Shown here piece by piece: positions 1 through 7,990 of a stretch of 22,525 nucleotides of DNA; the first letter of the stretch is position 1; the number at the start of each line of letters is the position of its first letter. The notes under the pieces are model-generated. The model worked only from the letters and a program-made list of their open reading frames with translations. It searched no databases and had not been told where the DNA came from. Where the stretch lies: positions 1 through 22,525 of the forward strand of contig CAIYKK010000132.1 of the NCBI GenBank assembly GCA_903926695.1, written 5' to 3'. The translations under genes and the position numbers were made by a program. This DNA is from an uncultured Burkholderiales bacterium (GTDB taxonomy: Bacteria > Pseudomonadota > Gammaproteobacteria > Burkholderiales > Burkholderiaceae_C).

Positions 1-1054
1 CCGCCGCCAGCGGCGTGCGCGCCCCGGCCTGCAAGTTCGGCATCGAGCGGTTCATCGAGCCGCACGACACATAGCAGGAAAAAAACCCGCCGACGATGTT
101 CGACAGCCCCTGGCCCCGGAACTCGCGGTTCGCGTCGATGCGCTGGCCCGAGCGCAGGGCGACGGTTTTGGCAATCGAAATCGCCTGCCCGAGCGCCACG
201 ATGGTCAGCGCAAACGCCAGCCCGATCAAATCGGGCACCTGCGCCCAGCCAATGCGCGGCACTTCAAAACGCGGCCACGGCGTGGTCATCAGCCCCACGG
301 TGCGCAGGGACGAGGACGGCGTGGCACCAGCGGCGTTGAAGTAGCTCCAGCCCCAGGCCAGCGCCGTCGCCACGGCCAGCCCAATCAGCATGCCCGGCCA
401 GCGCGGGCGAAAACGCCGCAGCAGTAAAGACACGCCCAGCGTGAGGCCCGCCACGGCCAGCGCCGCCGGGTTGGCGTACACCAGTTGCGTCAGCACATGC
501 ACGATGACCGCGCCCGCGCCGTGCTCAGGCGCAGCGGCCAGCCCGAGCAGATCGGGCAGCGCATGGACGGCAATCAACAGCGCGGCACCGGAGGTAAAGC
601 CAAACAGCACCGATGGCGCAATGAAATTGGCCAACACGCCCAGCCGCAGCGCGCCAATGAGCCACTGCAGCGCGCCCACCATCACCGTGACAACCAGCGC
701 CAGTTGGATATAAGCCGGGCTGAAGGCGATGGCCAGCGGCGAGAGCATGGCAAACAGCGCCAGCGAATTGGCATTCGTCGGCCCGGACATCACATGCCAG
801 CTCGACCCAAACAGCGCGGCGATGATGCAGGGCACGATGGCGGTGTACAGGCCATATTCAGGCGGCAACCCGGCCAGCGTGGCAAAGGCGATGCCTTGCG
901 GCAGCACCAGCACCGCGCCCAAGAGGCCCGCCAGTGCATCGGCGCGCAGGCTGGCGGGCGAGACAAAGCGCACCCAGTCGCCGAACAGGCGCTCGGCGAG
1001 ACGGCCCAGCAGGGTTGAGAACGGAACGGCGGACGGGGTGACGGAAGGTTTCAT
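1..1054 (-). CDS. SulP-family anion (sulfate) permease, 3' end cut off by window edge
   Basis: The 351 visible residues are the N-terminal membrane part of a SulP/SLC26-type inner-membrane transporter that imports sulfate or a related anion, usually with protons or sodium. The start is the ATG at 1054, which gives MKPSVTPSAVPF. Family landmarks are PQGIAFATLAGLPPEYGLYT near residue 55, an MSGPTNANS-like segment near residue 90, and the GQGLSNIVGGFF then SMNRSMPNLQAGARTPLA stretch near the left edge. No stop codon is reached, and the C-terminal STAS domain that most members carry would lie outside the window, so it cannot be judged. The gene starts about 70 bases after the stop of chrA on the same strand, so co-transcription is likely. 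The family call is secure; the actual substrate is not shown by the sequence. Confidence 0.9.
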   Translation of the reverse strand, partial: MKPSVTPSAVPFSTLLGRLAERLFGDWVRFVSPASLRADALAGLLGAVLVLPQGIAFATLAGLPPEYGLYTAIVPCIIAALFGSSWHVMSGPTNANSLALFAMLSPLAIAFSPAYIQLALVVTVMVGALQWLIGALRLGVLANFIAPSVLFGFTSGAALLIAVHALPDLLGLAAAPEHGAGAVIVHVLTQLVYANPAALAVAGLTLGVSLLLRRFRPRWPGMLIGLAVATALAWGWSYFNAAGATPSSSLRTVGLMTTPWPRFEVPRIGWAQVPDLIGLAFALTIVALGQAISIAKTVALRSGQRIDANREFRGQGLSNIVGGFFSCYVSCGSMNRSMPNLQAGARTPLAA

Positions 1055-1126
1055 GATGCAGGCGTCAGCATACGATGCTTGCAACGCGCCGGAGCCGGTT
1101 CGCCGCCTCCCGCGCTCAATCTGCGC

Positions 1127-2485
1127 TCAAGCCAGACCGGAGCCGCGCAGCAGCAATCCAGCCATCGCCGACGCGGCGATGACCGCCATCACGCCCCATT
1201 TCAGACGCCACAGCGCCAGCGCAGCCGCGACGGCCAGCGCCAGCGCCGCCCAGTCGGGCCGGGCCGCCAAACCGGCAGCACCCGCCGGATAGGCAATCGC
1301 CGCGATAAAAAACAGCGCCAGATTGGCAATCACGCCGACCACGGCAGCGGTGACGGCGGCCAGCGGCGCGGTCAGTTGCAGGTTGCCGCGCGTCGATTCC
1401 ACCCACGGCCCGCCCGCCAGAATAAAAATAAAGGACGGTAAAAAGGTGAACCACGTCGCCACGCAGGCGGCCAGCGCAGCGCCCAAAAACAGCGCGTCCG
1501 GCCCGGCAACTTCCTTGACCCAGCCGCCGACAAAGCCGACAAAAGCCACGACCATGATGAGCGGGCCGGGCGTGGTTTCGCCCAGCGCCAGGCCGTCCAT
1601 CATCTGCGCCGTGGTCAGCCATTCGTAATGGCCGACCGCCGCCTGGTTCACATAGGGCAGCACGGCGTAAGCGCCGCCAAAAGTCAGCAGCGCCGCCTTG
1701 GTGAAAAACCAGCCCATCTGCGTCAGCGTGCCGCTCCAGCCGTAGCTGAAAAACAGCGCGGCCATCGGCACCAGCCACAGCGCCGCCCCAGCCAGCAGCA
1801 CCTTGGCCAGCCGCGAGCGGCTGAACAGCGCGTGTGGCGGCGTCGGCGTGTCGTCGTCGATCAGGGCCGGTTCATGCGCGCCTTGCGCTGCCGCGCCGTG
1901 CGCTTTGCCGCGCCCCAGGCTGCCCGGCGCCCAGCGGGCGAGCACGGTGCCGCTCAACATCGCGGCCAGCACCACCAGCGGAAACGGCAGTTGAAAAAGC
2001 CAGATGGCGATAAAACTCAGCACCGCAATCGCCCACGGCGCGGGAGCTTTGAGCGGATGGCCGAGGGAGCGGCTGGCAATGCGGTGCAGCGCGTGCAGCA
2101 CGATGGCGGCGACGGCGGGCTTGATGCCGTAAAAAATCCCGGCCACCAGCGGCTGCTGGCCAAAAGCCATGTAAATCCAGCTCAGCCCAATCAGCAGCGC
2201 CAGCGACGGCAGGAAAAACAGACTGCCCGCCAGCACGCCGCCCCAAGTGCGGTGCATCAGCCAGCCGAGGTAAGTCGCCAGTTGCTGCGCCTCGGGGCCG
2301 GGCAGCACCATGCAGAAGTTCAGCGCGTGCAAAAAACGTTTTTCGGAAACCCAGCGGCGCTTGTCCACCAGTTCGCGGTGCATGATGGCAATTTGCCCCG
2401 CTGGGCCGCCAAAGCTGATAAAACCCAGTTGCAGCCAAAAGCGCAGGGCTTCGCGGAAAGAAACGGAAACGGGAAAGGTGTCCAC
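1127..2485 (-). CDS. chrA: Two-domain (long-chain) chromate transporter ChrA
   Basis: This is an inner-membrane transporter of the CHR superfamily. Characterised long-chain members expel chromate from the cytoplasm. The first CHR domain shows FGGPAGQIAIMHRELV and CMVLPGPEAQQLATYLGW. The second shows LTFGGAYAVLPYV and GLALGETTPGPLIMVVAF. A more hydrophilic linker separates the two hydrophobic halves, as expected for the two-domain form. No ATG lies near the N-terminus. The frame stays open to a GTG at 2524, but the GTG at 2485 has GGAG six bases upstream and gives the usual short N-terminus, about 452 residues, so it is preferred. The SulP permease follows on the same strand; chromate is a structural analogue of sulfate and enters cells through sulfate carriers. 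No chrB-like regulator is present. Chromate versus another anion is family knowledge, not shown here. Confidence 0.92.
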   Translation of the reverse strand: MDTFPVSVSFREALRFWLQLGFISFGGPAGQIAIMHRELVDKRRWVSEKRFLHALNFCMVLPGPEAQQLATYLGWLMHRTWGGVLAGSLFFLPSLALLIGLSWIYMAFGQQPLVAGIFYGIKPAVAAIVLHALHRIASRSLGHPLKAPAPWAIAVLSFIAIWLFQLPFPLVVLAAMLSGTVLARWAPGSLGRGKAHGAAAQGAHEPALIDDDTPTPPHALFSRSRLAKVLLAGAALWLVPMAALFFSYGWSGTLTQMGWFFTKAALLTFGGAYAVLPYVNQAAVGHYEWLTTAQMMDGLALGETTPGPLIMVVAFVGFVGGWVKEVAGPDALFLGAALAACVATWFTFLPSFIFILAGGPWVESTRGNLQLTAPLAAVTAAVVGVIANLALFFIAAIAYPAGAAGLAARPDWAALALAVAAALALWRLKWGVMAVIAASAMAGLLLRGSGLA

Positions 2486-2495
2486 GGAATGCTCC
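2485..2495 (-). promoter_or_regulatory. Ribosome binding site deciding the chrA GTG start
   Basis: On the minus strand GGAG is followed by six bases and then GTG at 2485. No comparable Shine-Dalgarno sequence precedes the GTG at 2524, the other in-frame candidate. Confidence 0.5.
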
Positions 2496-2524
2496 AAAGA
2501 AGTTCCAGCGCTTGGACGGGACAC

Positions 2525-2892
2525 CGTCTGTCTAAAAAAGAACCGGGAGGCCGTTATCCCGATGGCTAAATGCTATCACCGCGCCATCCTGCGCTTCAGG
2601 CGCGCTGCAACTTGAACACCGCCCGGCTGGCGCGGGCGTTGGGCCAGAAGCGGATTTCCTCGCCGTCCTGCAGCCCCAGCGCCACGGCCAGCGTGGCGGG
2701 CGAGAAAAAGTGGATTCCCGAGTCAGGACAATTTTTCACTCAGTTTAAGCGGCCCCAGTTCTGGCTTGAAGTCCGACGGGCGGGCATCTGAGGGCCACTT
2801 TGGACAAGCGACGATACTTGGTATCAGGGGGTTGCGTTTTCTATTCGCGTTGAAGAAGAAAGTGAGTCCCCAAAGTTTATAAAAGAGACTTC
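2525..2892. other. Gene-poor junction between chrA and the kinase module
   Basis: About 370 bases with no complete gene. The left part holds the metW-tail copy. From about 2718 the sequence changes character: GGACAATTTTTCACTC, TTAAGCGGCCCC and GGGCCACTTTGGACAAG resemble the subterminal sequence of IS21-type elements. That resemblance is from memory and cannot be proven here. A small palindrome GATACTTGGTATC sits at 2813-2825, and TTGGAC (2800) with TATCAG (2822), 16 bases apart, is a weak candidate promoter for the kinase genes. A weak purine-rich stretch precedes the ATG at 2893. Confidence 0.4.
2596..2738 (-). pseudogene. Truncated metW-like 3' fragment (duplicate of the metW tail)
   Basis: On the minus strand a frame ending in TGA at 2598-2596 encodes [20 protein letters not shown] and then FKLQRA, nearly the same as the MetW C-terminus, which has V for I and N for S. 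By eye about 79 of 86 bases match between 2596-2681 and 5900-5985, in the same orientation, and similarity starts exactly at the stop codon. Further upstream the frame reads SGIHFFSPATLAVA, which does not match MetW. The frame fades into DNA with no start or ribosome site. Most differences are silent or conservative, so the copy seems to come from a translated gene in a related lineage rather than from a decayed recent duplicate. It could also be the tail of an unrecognised paralogue. Confidence 0.7.
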
Positions 2893-3132
2893 ATGTCAAT
2901 GCAAAAACCAGCCGATATCAGCGGCGATAAACTGACTCCGCTATTCACAGCAGACATCGCGCACGATTTCAACAACCTGCTGGCTATTATTGCCCTCAAC
3001 CTGAACATCATGCGCGTCATGCAACAAAAGGGACGTACCGATGATTTGAGCCGTTATGTGATTGCCGCTTCAACCGCGACGCAGCAGGCGGCCACGCTCA
3101 TACACAGCTTGCAAGAGCAGATAAAGGCGTAA
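2893..3132 (+). CDS. Stand-alone histidine-kinase dimerisation (DHp/HisKA-like) domain protein
   Basis: A 79-residue protein that looks like a complete two-helix dimerisation and phosphoacceptor domain without an ATPase domain. The H-box is DIAHDFNNLLAIIALNLNIM, with the candidate phospho-histidine at H24. The second half (DDLSRYVIAASTATQQAATL) has the spacing of the second DHp helix seen in AHDFNNLL-type hybrid kinases. No signal peptide, membrane segment or N/G boxes are present. It ends one base before the ATG of the large hybrid kinase, so the two are almost surely co-transcribed and perhaps translationally coupled. It may be a phosphoacceptor or dimerisation partner for that kinase, or the surviving piece of a broken kinase. 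Its domain type is fairly clear; its role is inference. Confidence 0.7.
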   Translation: MSMQKPADISGDKLTPLFTADIAHDFNNLLAIIALNLNIMRVMQQKGRTDDLSRYVIAASTATQQAATLIHSLQEQIKA

Positions 3133-3133
3133 T

Positions 3134-5881
3134 ATGACGAATTTTGGCCCACCAACGGACGAAGCATCGGGGCCGCGCCACGGCGAGGCCACCCGCTATC
3201 TGAACGAATCGGAAGAACGCTATCGCCATTTATTCAATGCGATGGAGGAGGCGTTCTGCGTCATTGAACTTATTTTCGACGCGCACGGAAAGCCGGTGGA
3301 TTACGTCTGTCTGGAGGCCAACCCCTCTTTCGAGAAGCAGACCGGAATACACCAGGCAGTTGGAAAACGGATACGCGAAATCGCCCCAGATCAGGAGCCG
3401 GACGCCATAGAAATTTACAGCCAAGTCATTCTGACGGGTGAACCGGTTCGCTTTATCAATGAATCGAAACCGTTGAATCGCTGGTTTGATGTGCATGCCT
3501 TCCGGCTTGGCGGAGCGGACAGCCGAAAAGTCGCTGTCATTTTTCACGATATTACCGAACGCAAGAAGGCGGAAAAAGCGTTGCGCGACAGCGAAGAGCG
3601 CTATTACCACTTGTTCAATTCAATTGATGAAGGCTATTGCATCATCGAAATGATTTTCGATGAAAACGAAAAGCCGGTCGATTATTTGTTTATCGAAGTG
3701 AACGCGGCATTCGAGAAACAGTGCGGAATGCTCAATGCACCCGGCAAGCGGATGCTCGAAATTGCCCCAGGTCATGAAGCGCATTGGTTTGAAACTTACG
3801 GAAAAGTCGTGCAGACAGGGGAATCGATTCGTTTTATCCATAAGGCGAAAGAGCTGAATAACTGCTGGTTTGATCTGTATGCCTTTCAGCTCGGCGGGCG
3901 GGCCAGCCGGAAAGTTGCTGTCGTTTTCAACAACATCACGCAACGTATGAACGTCGAGAAAGCCTTGCGCGAATCAGAAGAGCGCTACCGAAATCTATTC
4001 AATTCGATTGACGAAGGCTTTTGCATGATCGAAATGATCTACGATGAACAGCAGCAGCCCATCGATTACCGTTTTCTGGAAGTAAATCCGACGTTTGAAA
4101 AGCAGATTGGCTTACAGGATGCGGTTGGGAAACGAGTGCTTGAACTCATCCCCGAGATCGAACCCTATTGGATCGAAACCTACGCCAAAGTCGCGCTGAC
4201 GGGCGAGCCGATTCGCCTGACGCATGAAGTCAAAGCGTTGAACGTCTGGATCGATGTTTATGCCTGCCAGGTGGATGGGCCGCACAGCGGCAAAGTCGCT
4301 GTTATTTTCAACAACATCTCCGAACGCAAACGGGCCGAAGAAGCGTTGCGCCAAAGCGAAGAGCGTTTTCGCGCCCTGTTTGAGGGCGGGCCCATCGCAA
4401 TGTATTCCTGTGACACGGCGGGCATCATCCAGGAATTTAACCGTGGCGCTGTGGCCTTATGGGGACGCGAGCCGGAGCGTGGCGTAACCGATGAGCGCTT
4501 CAGTGGCGCGTTCAAATTTTATCGCCCCGACGGCACGTTTTTACCTCCTGCGCAAACGCCGATGGCCGAGGTGCTCACCGGTGAAATACCCGCCGCATAC
4601 GACCAGGAAATCATTATCATGCGGCCCGATGGTTCGCAAATTAATGTTATCGCGAATACGGTTCCGCTCAAAAATAATCTGGGTGACATTACGGGTGTCA
4701 TCAATTGCTTTTCCGATATTACCGAACGCAGTCGCCTGGAACACAAGACCCAGGAGCAAGCGCAAGCATTGACCGAGTTGCACCGCCGCAAGGATGAGTT
4801 CCTGGCGATGCTCAGCCATGAATTGCGCAACCCGCTTGCCCCTCTGGCCAATGCCGCCAAACTCCTTGGTCAGCAGCAGAACGAAAACCCACTCCAGCAG
4901 CAAGCTCGCACAATTATTGAGCGTCAGGTGGGACAACTCAAACATCTGGTGGATGACTTGCTGGAAGTCTCCCGCATCACCACGGGCCGGGTTCAGCTGC
5001 GCCAACAGCGGGTTGCCGTGAGGGAGATTGTGGAAGGCGCGGTCGAAACCGCCCAGCCGCTTATCGTGCAACGTCGGCATCAACTCACGGTCTCACTGCC
5101 GCCGCAACCGGTCTGGCTGTATGCGGACGCCGCCCGGCTGGAGCAGGTGGTGGTGAACCTGCTCACCAACGCCGCCAAGTACACCGAAGAAGGCGGTCAC
5201 ATCTGGCTTACCGTCCAACCCGATGGCGAGACGGTGATGCTGCGGGTGCGAGATACGGGCATCGGCATTGACGCTGGAATTTTGCCTTTTGTTTTCGACC
5301 TGTTCACGCAGGCGGAACGCTCCATTGACCGCGCGCAAGGCGGCTTGGGTATCGGCCTGTGTCTGGTGCAACGGCTGGTGAATCTGCACGGCGGAACGGT
5401 CTCGGCGCACAGTGTGCTGGGGCAAGGCAGCGAGTTTGTCGTGCGTCTGCCGGTCATGCCGGTTTCGGTGCCGTTGCCATCGTCTGCCCCCGAAGCGGCC
5501 TCGCTGCCCGAAAAATACTGCCGGGTGCTGGTGGTGGATGACAACGCGGATTTAGCCCAAAGTCAGGCCATGCTGCTGGAAATGTCGGGGCATGAGGTTT
5601 GGATTGCATACGACGGCCCGAGCAGCCTGGAAGCAGTCCTCACGTACCGGCCCGAAGTTGTGCTGCTGGACATCGGTTTGCCGGGACTCAATGGGTTCGA
5701 GGTGGCGAAGCGGATTCGACAGCAACCGGCGCTCAAGGGCATTGTGCTGGTCGCCATGACCGGCTACGGCCAAGAAACAGACCGCCTGCATTCGCAGGAA
5801 GCCGGGTTCGATCACCATTTGGTCAAGCCCGCCGACTTCGACGAGGTGCTGAAAATCCTGGCCAGTGTGGGACGGAATTAA
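3134..5881 (+). CDS. Hybrid sensor histidine kinase: four PAS domains, HisKA, HATPase, receiver
   Basis: A 915-residue hybrid kinase with no obvious membrane segment, so probably a cytoplasmic sensor. Three closely similar PAS/PAC repeats start with SEERY at residues 26, 153 and 281 (period 127-128). A more diverged fourth PAS starts at residue 408. PAC ends such as VAVIFHDITERKKAEKAL link them. HisKA has MLSHELRNPLAPL with phospho-histidine H562. HATPase has the N-box NLLTNAAKY from N675 and the G1 box DTGIGI from D707, then GGLGIGLCLV. The receiver domain shows VVDDN (acidic pair D802/D803), phosphoacceptor D846 in LLDIGLPG, and K898 in LVKP. All catalytic residues seem present. No DNA-binding output or separate response regulator is adjacent, so the phosphate target is unknown. 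The PAS half looks lower in GC than flanking genes, which suggests foreign origin. It converges on metW with 18 bases between stop codons. Confidence 0.93.
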   Translation: MTNFGPPTDEASGPRHGEATRYLNESEERYRHLFNAMEEAFCVIELIFDAHGKPVDYVCLEANPSFEKQTGIHQAVGKRIREIAPDQEPDAIEIYSQVILTGEPVRFINESKPLNRWFDVHAFRLGGADSRKVAVIFHDITERKKAEKALRDSEERYYHLFNSIDEGYCIIEMIFDENEKPVDYLFIEVNAAFEKQCGMLNAPGKRMLEIAPGHEAHWFETYGKVVQTGESIRFIHKAKELNNCWFDLYAFQLGGRASRKVAVVFNNITQRMNVEKALRESEERYRNLFNSIDEGFCMIEMIYDEQQQPIDYRFLEVNPTFEKQIGLQDAVGKRVLELIPEIEPYWIETYAKVALTGEPIRLTHEVKALNVWIDVYACQVDGPHSGKVAVIFNNISERKRAEEALRQSEERFRALFEGGPIAMYSCDTAGIIQEFNRGAVALWGREPERGVTDERFSGAFKFYRPDGTFLPPAQTPMAEVLTGEIPAAYDQEIIIMRPDGSQINVIANTVPLKNNLGDITGVINCFSDITERSRLEHKTQEQAQALTELHRRKDEFLAMLSHELRNPLAPLANAAKLLGQQQNENPLQQQARTIIERQVGQLKHLVDDLLEVSRITTGRVQLRQQRVAVREIVEGAVETAQPLIVQRRHQLTVSLPPQPVWLYADAARLEQVVVNLLTNAAKYTEEGGHIWLTVQPDGETVMLRVRDTGIGIDAGILPFVFDLFTQAERSIDRAQGGLGIGLCLVQRLVNLHGGTVSAHSVLGQGSEFVVRLPVMPVSVPLPSSAPEAASLPEKYCRVLVVDDNADLAQSQAMLLEMSGHEVWIAYDGPSSLEAVLTYRPEVVLLDIGLPGLNGFEVAKRIRQQPALKGIVLVAMTGYGQETDRLHSQEAGFDHHLVKPADFDEVLKILASVGRN
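3209..4354 (+). repeat. Three tandem PAS-encoding repeats of about 382 bases
   Basis: The units start at 3209, 3590 and 3974, and the diverged fourth PAS begins at 4355. Shared landmarks in each are SEERY, a phenylalanine/cysteine stretch ending in IF or IY, PVDY or PIDY, FEKQ, GKR, TGE and KVAV. The units are clearly homologous at protein level but diverged in DNA, so the amplification is not recent. Confidence 0.85.
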
Positions 5882-5899
5882 TGCCATTGAAGCGAAGCC

Positions 5900-6592
5900 T
5901 CAAGCGCGCTGCAGCTTGAACACCGCCCGGTTGGCGCGGGCGTTGGGCCAGAAGCGCACTTCCTCGCCGTCCTGCAGCCCGAACGAATCGAGCACCTGCA
6001 ATCGGTTTTGCAGCGCCAGCGCCTGAAAATCGCGCAGCGTGCCGACGCGGATGTTGGGCGTGTCATACCACTGGTAAGGCAGCACCTTGGTTACCGGCAT
6101 GCGCCCGCGCAGCACGGCCAGGCGGTTGGGCCAGTGCGCAAAGTTGGGAAACACCACGATGCCGATGCGCCCGACGCGCACCGTTTCGCGCAGCATGACT
6201 TCGGCGTTGCGCAGGTGCTGCAGCGTGTTGATTTGCAGCACCACGTCAAACGAGTTGTCGCCGAACAGCGCCAGCCCCTCTTCGAGGTTGAACTGGATCA
6301 CATTGACGCCGCGCGCCACGCAGGCCTGCACGTTGGCATCGTCGATTTCCACGCCGTAGCCCGAGCAGCCGCGCTCGCGGATCAAATAAGCCAGCAGCTC
6401 GCCGGTGCCGCAGCCCAGATCAAGCACCCGCGAGCCGTGCGGCACCAGCCGGGCAATCGAGAGCTGGTCCGGCGACAGCGGCGCGGGGGCGGCAAGGCTT
6501 GGCGCTGGAACCGTGTAGCTGGGTGCCAGCGCTTCGCCGGAGGCACCAGCGAGGGCTGGGGCCAGCGGGTTCAAGTTCGTTTCGGTCGTCAT
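5900..6592 (-). CDS. metW: Methionine biosynthesis protein MetW (class I SAM-dependent methyltransferase fold)
   Basis: MetW is the partner of MetX. It is required for or stimulates homoserine acylation in several proteobacteria, and it has a methyltransferase fold. The SAM-binding motif [17 protein letters not shown] lies at residues 54-70, the acidic strand GVEIDD near residue 80, and [20 protein letters not shown] follows at 101. The final [16 protein letters not shown] tail ends at TGA 5902-5900. The ATG at 6592 overlaps the metX stop as ATGA, so the two genes are coupled. The protein has 230 residues, with an N-terminal alanine/proline-rich extension of about 35-40 residues before PHGSRVLD that usual MetW proteins (about 195-200 residues) lack. 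A copy of its last 86 bases sits beside chrA on the far side of the kinase module. Confidence 0.95.
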   Translation of the reverse strand: MTTETNLNPLAPALAGASGEALAPSYTVPAPSLAAPAPLSPDQLSIARLVPHGSRVLDLGCGTGELLAYLIRERGCSGYGVEIDDANVQACVARGVNVIQFNLEEGLALFGDNSFDVVLQINTLQHLRNAEVMLRETVRVGRIGIVVFPNFAHWPNRLAVLRGRMPVTKVLPYQWYDTPNIRVGTLRDFQALALQNRLQVLDSFGLQDGEEVRFWPNARANRAVFKLQRA

Positions 6593-7827
6593 GCCGCCAC
6601 CTTGCTCTGAAAATAAGAGCGCACCACGCCCATGTAACGCGCATCGTCAAGCAAAAACGCATCGTGGCCGTGGGGCGCATCGATTTCGGCGTAGCTCACG
6701 TCGCGCTGGTTGTCCAGCAGCGCCTTGACGATCTCGCGGCTGCGCAATGGCGAAAAGCGCCAGTCGGTGGTGAAGCTCACCAGCAGGAATTTCGCCTTGG
6801 CCTGCGCCAGCGCACGGCTCAGGTCGCCGCTGGATTCAGCCGCCGGGTCAAAGTAGTCGAGTGCGCGGGTGATTAATAAATACGTGTTGGCATCGAAATA
6901 CTCGGCGAACTTGTCGCCCTGGTAGCGCAGGTAGCTTTCGATCTGGAATTCAACGTCCTGCGTGGAGTATTTATAAGGCGCGGCGCTGTTACCAGCGCGC
7001 CCGATGTCGTTTCCTGGGGAGGCTGCGTCCGGCGCGGCGCTGTTTTCGGGAGCGCTCGCTTCGCCCGGCGCGCTGGTGCGTCGCTGGCGGCCAAACTTTT
7101 CGTTCATCACGTCGTCGCTCAAATAGGTAATGTGGCCGATCATGCGGGCAATGCGCAGGCCGCGTTTGGGCAGCACGCCGTGGCGGTAAAAATGCCCGCC
7201 GTGAAAATCCGGGTCGGTGACGATGGCGCGGCGGGCGACTTCGTTGAAGGCGATGTTTTCCGCCGTCAGGTTCGGCGCGCTGGCCACGACAACGGCGTGG
7301 CGCACACGCTCGGGGTATTGCAGCGTCCAGCTCAGCGCCTGCATGCCGCCCAGACTGCCGCCCATGACGGCGGCCAGCGTTTCAATGCCCAGCGCGTCGA
7401 GCAATCTGGCCTGCGCGTGTACCCAATCCTGCACGGTGACAACCGGGAAATTCGCGCCATACACTTCGCCGGTGTCGGGGTTGATCTGCATCGGTCCGGT
7501 CGAGCCAAAACACGAGCCGAGGTTGTTCACGCCGATGACAAAAAACTGGTTCGTATCGACCGGCTTGGCCGGCCCGATCATCGTGTCCCACCAGCCTTCG
7601 GATTTGTCCCGTATCTGGCCGGTTTCGTCCAGATACACGCCCGCCACATGGTGCGAAGCGTTGAGCGCGTGGCAGATCAAGACCGCGTTGGATTTATCGG
7701 CGTTGAGCTGGCCGTAGGTTTCGTAGCTCAGGTCGTAGGCGCGGATGGAAGCACCGCTGCGTAGCGCCAGCGGCTCGGGAAAATACATGGATTGCGGCGT
7801 GGCAATCAGAACGGAAGCAGAAGGCAC
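6589..7827 (-). CDS. metX: Homoserine O-acyltransferase MetX (succinyl or acetyl)
   Basis: A cytoplasmic alpha/beta-hydrolase that acylates homoserine in the first committed step of methionine synthesis. The nucleophile elbow is GGSLGGMQ with S158. The other triad members are D355 in TTDWRFSP and H388 in [20 protein letters not shown] near 101-112 and [11 protein letters not shown] near 294 are family hallmarks. The protein is 412 residues from a GTG at 7827 (GAGGG lies about eleven bases upstream), which places IATPQSM close to the N-terminus as usual. Residues about 249-286 form an alanine/proline/serine-rich insertion between FGR and DVEFQ. Beta-proteobacterial MetX proteins are often classed as succinyltransferases, but the acyl donor cannot be read from this sequence. 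metW follows with a 4-base overlap, and the leader carries a candidate SAM riboswitch. Confidence 0.95.
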   Translation of the reverse strand: MPSASVLIATPQSMYFPEPLALRSGASIRAYDLSYETYGQLNADKSNAVLICHALNASHHVAGVYLDETGQIRDKSEGWWDTMIGPAKPVDTNQFFVIGVNNLGSCFGSTGPMQINPDTGEVYGANFPVVTVQDWVHAQARLLDALGIETLAAVMGGSLGGMQALSWTLQYPERVRHAVVVASAPNLTAENIAFNEVARRAIVTDPDFHGGHFYRHGVLPKRGLRIARMIGHITYLSDDVMNEKFGRQRRTSAPGEASAPENSAAPDAASPGNDIGRAGNSAAPYKYSTQDVEFQIESYLRYQGDKFAEYFDANTYLLITRALDYFDPAAESSGDLSRALAQAKAKFLLVSFTTDWRFSPLRSREIVKALLDNQRDVSYAEIDAPHGHDAFLLDDARYMGVVRSYFQSKVAA

Positions 7828-7883
7828 GGTGGAAAGACCCTCAACAGAGAAAACCCGCCATCAGCCCAGAAAAAACTGCAGCG

Positions 7884-7922
7884 GAAAAAACAAAACCCGG
7901 CGTCGCCAAGGGCGAGTCCGGG
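7884..7922 (-). terminator. Intrinsic terminator in the metX leader
   Basis: On the minus strand a hairpin with CCCGG/CCGGG outer arms and TCGCC/GGCGA inner arms (loop CTT) is followed by TTTTGTTTTTT. It lies about 57 bases before the metX GTG and directly after the candidate aptamer, as in a transcription-attenuating riboswitch. It may also stop read-through from the upstream exporter gene. Confidence 0.75.
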
Positions 7923-7929
7923 TCGGTGG

Positions 7930-7985
7930 CACGGTCGTCTTTAGCGGTACTTTTTAAGCGCCCGCAAGCTGAGCAAATCGGCGCC
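7930..7985 (-). promoter_or_regulatory. Candidate SAM-II-type riboswitch upstream of metX
   Basis: Reading the minus strand: the GCGCC arm, then GATTTGCTCAGCTTGCG, then the pairing arm GGCGC, then TTAAAAAGTACCGCTAAAG. The order (GCGC stem, GAUUU in the loop, UUGC before the closing arm, an A-rich linker, then GCUAAA for the pseudoknot) is that of SAM-II, a small aptamer found upstream of metA, metX and metZ genes. An extended -10 sequence (TGCTATACT) places the transcription start about at the first base of the stem. The terminator at 7884-7922 follows. The match is by eye to a remembered consensus; a divergent or different SAM aptamer is possible. Confidence 0.5.
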
Positions 7986-7990
7986 GGGCA

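Noticed and set aside
1628..2569. 313-codon plus-strand open frame
   Set aside because: Antisense shadow of chrA, rich in Q/R/H/A as expected for the complement of a high-GC membrane-protein gene.
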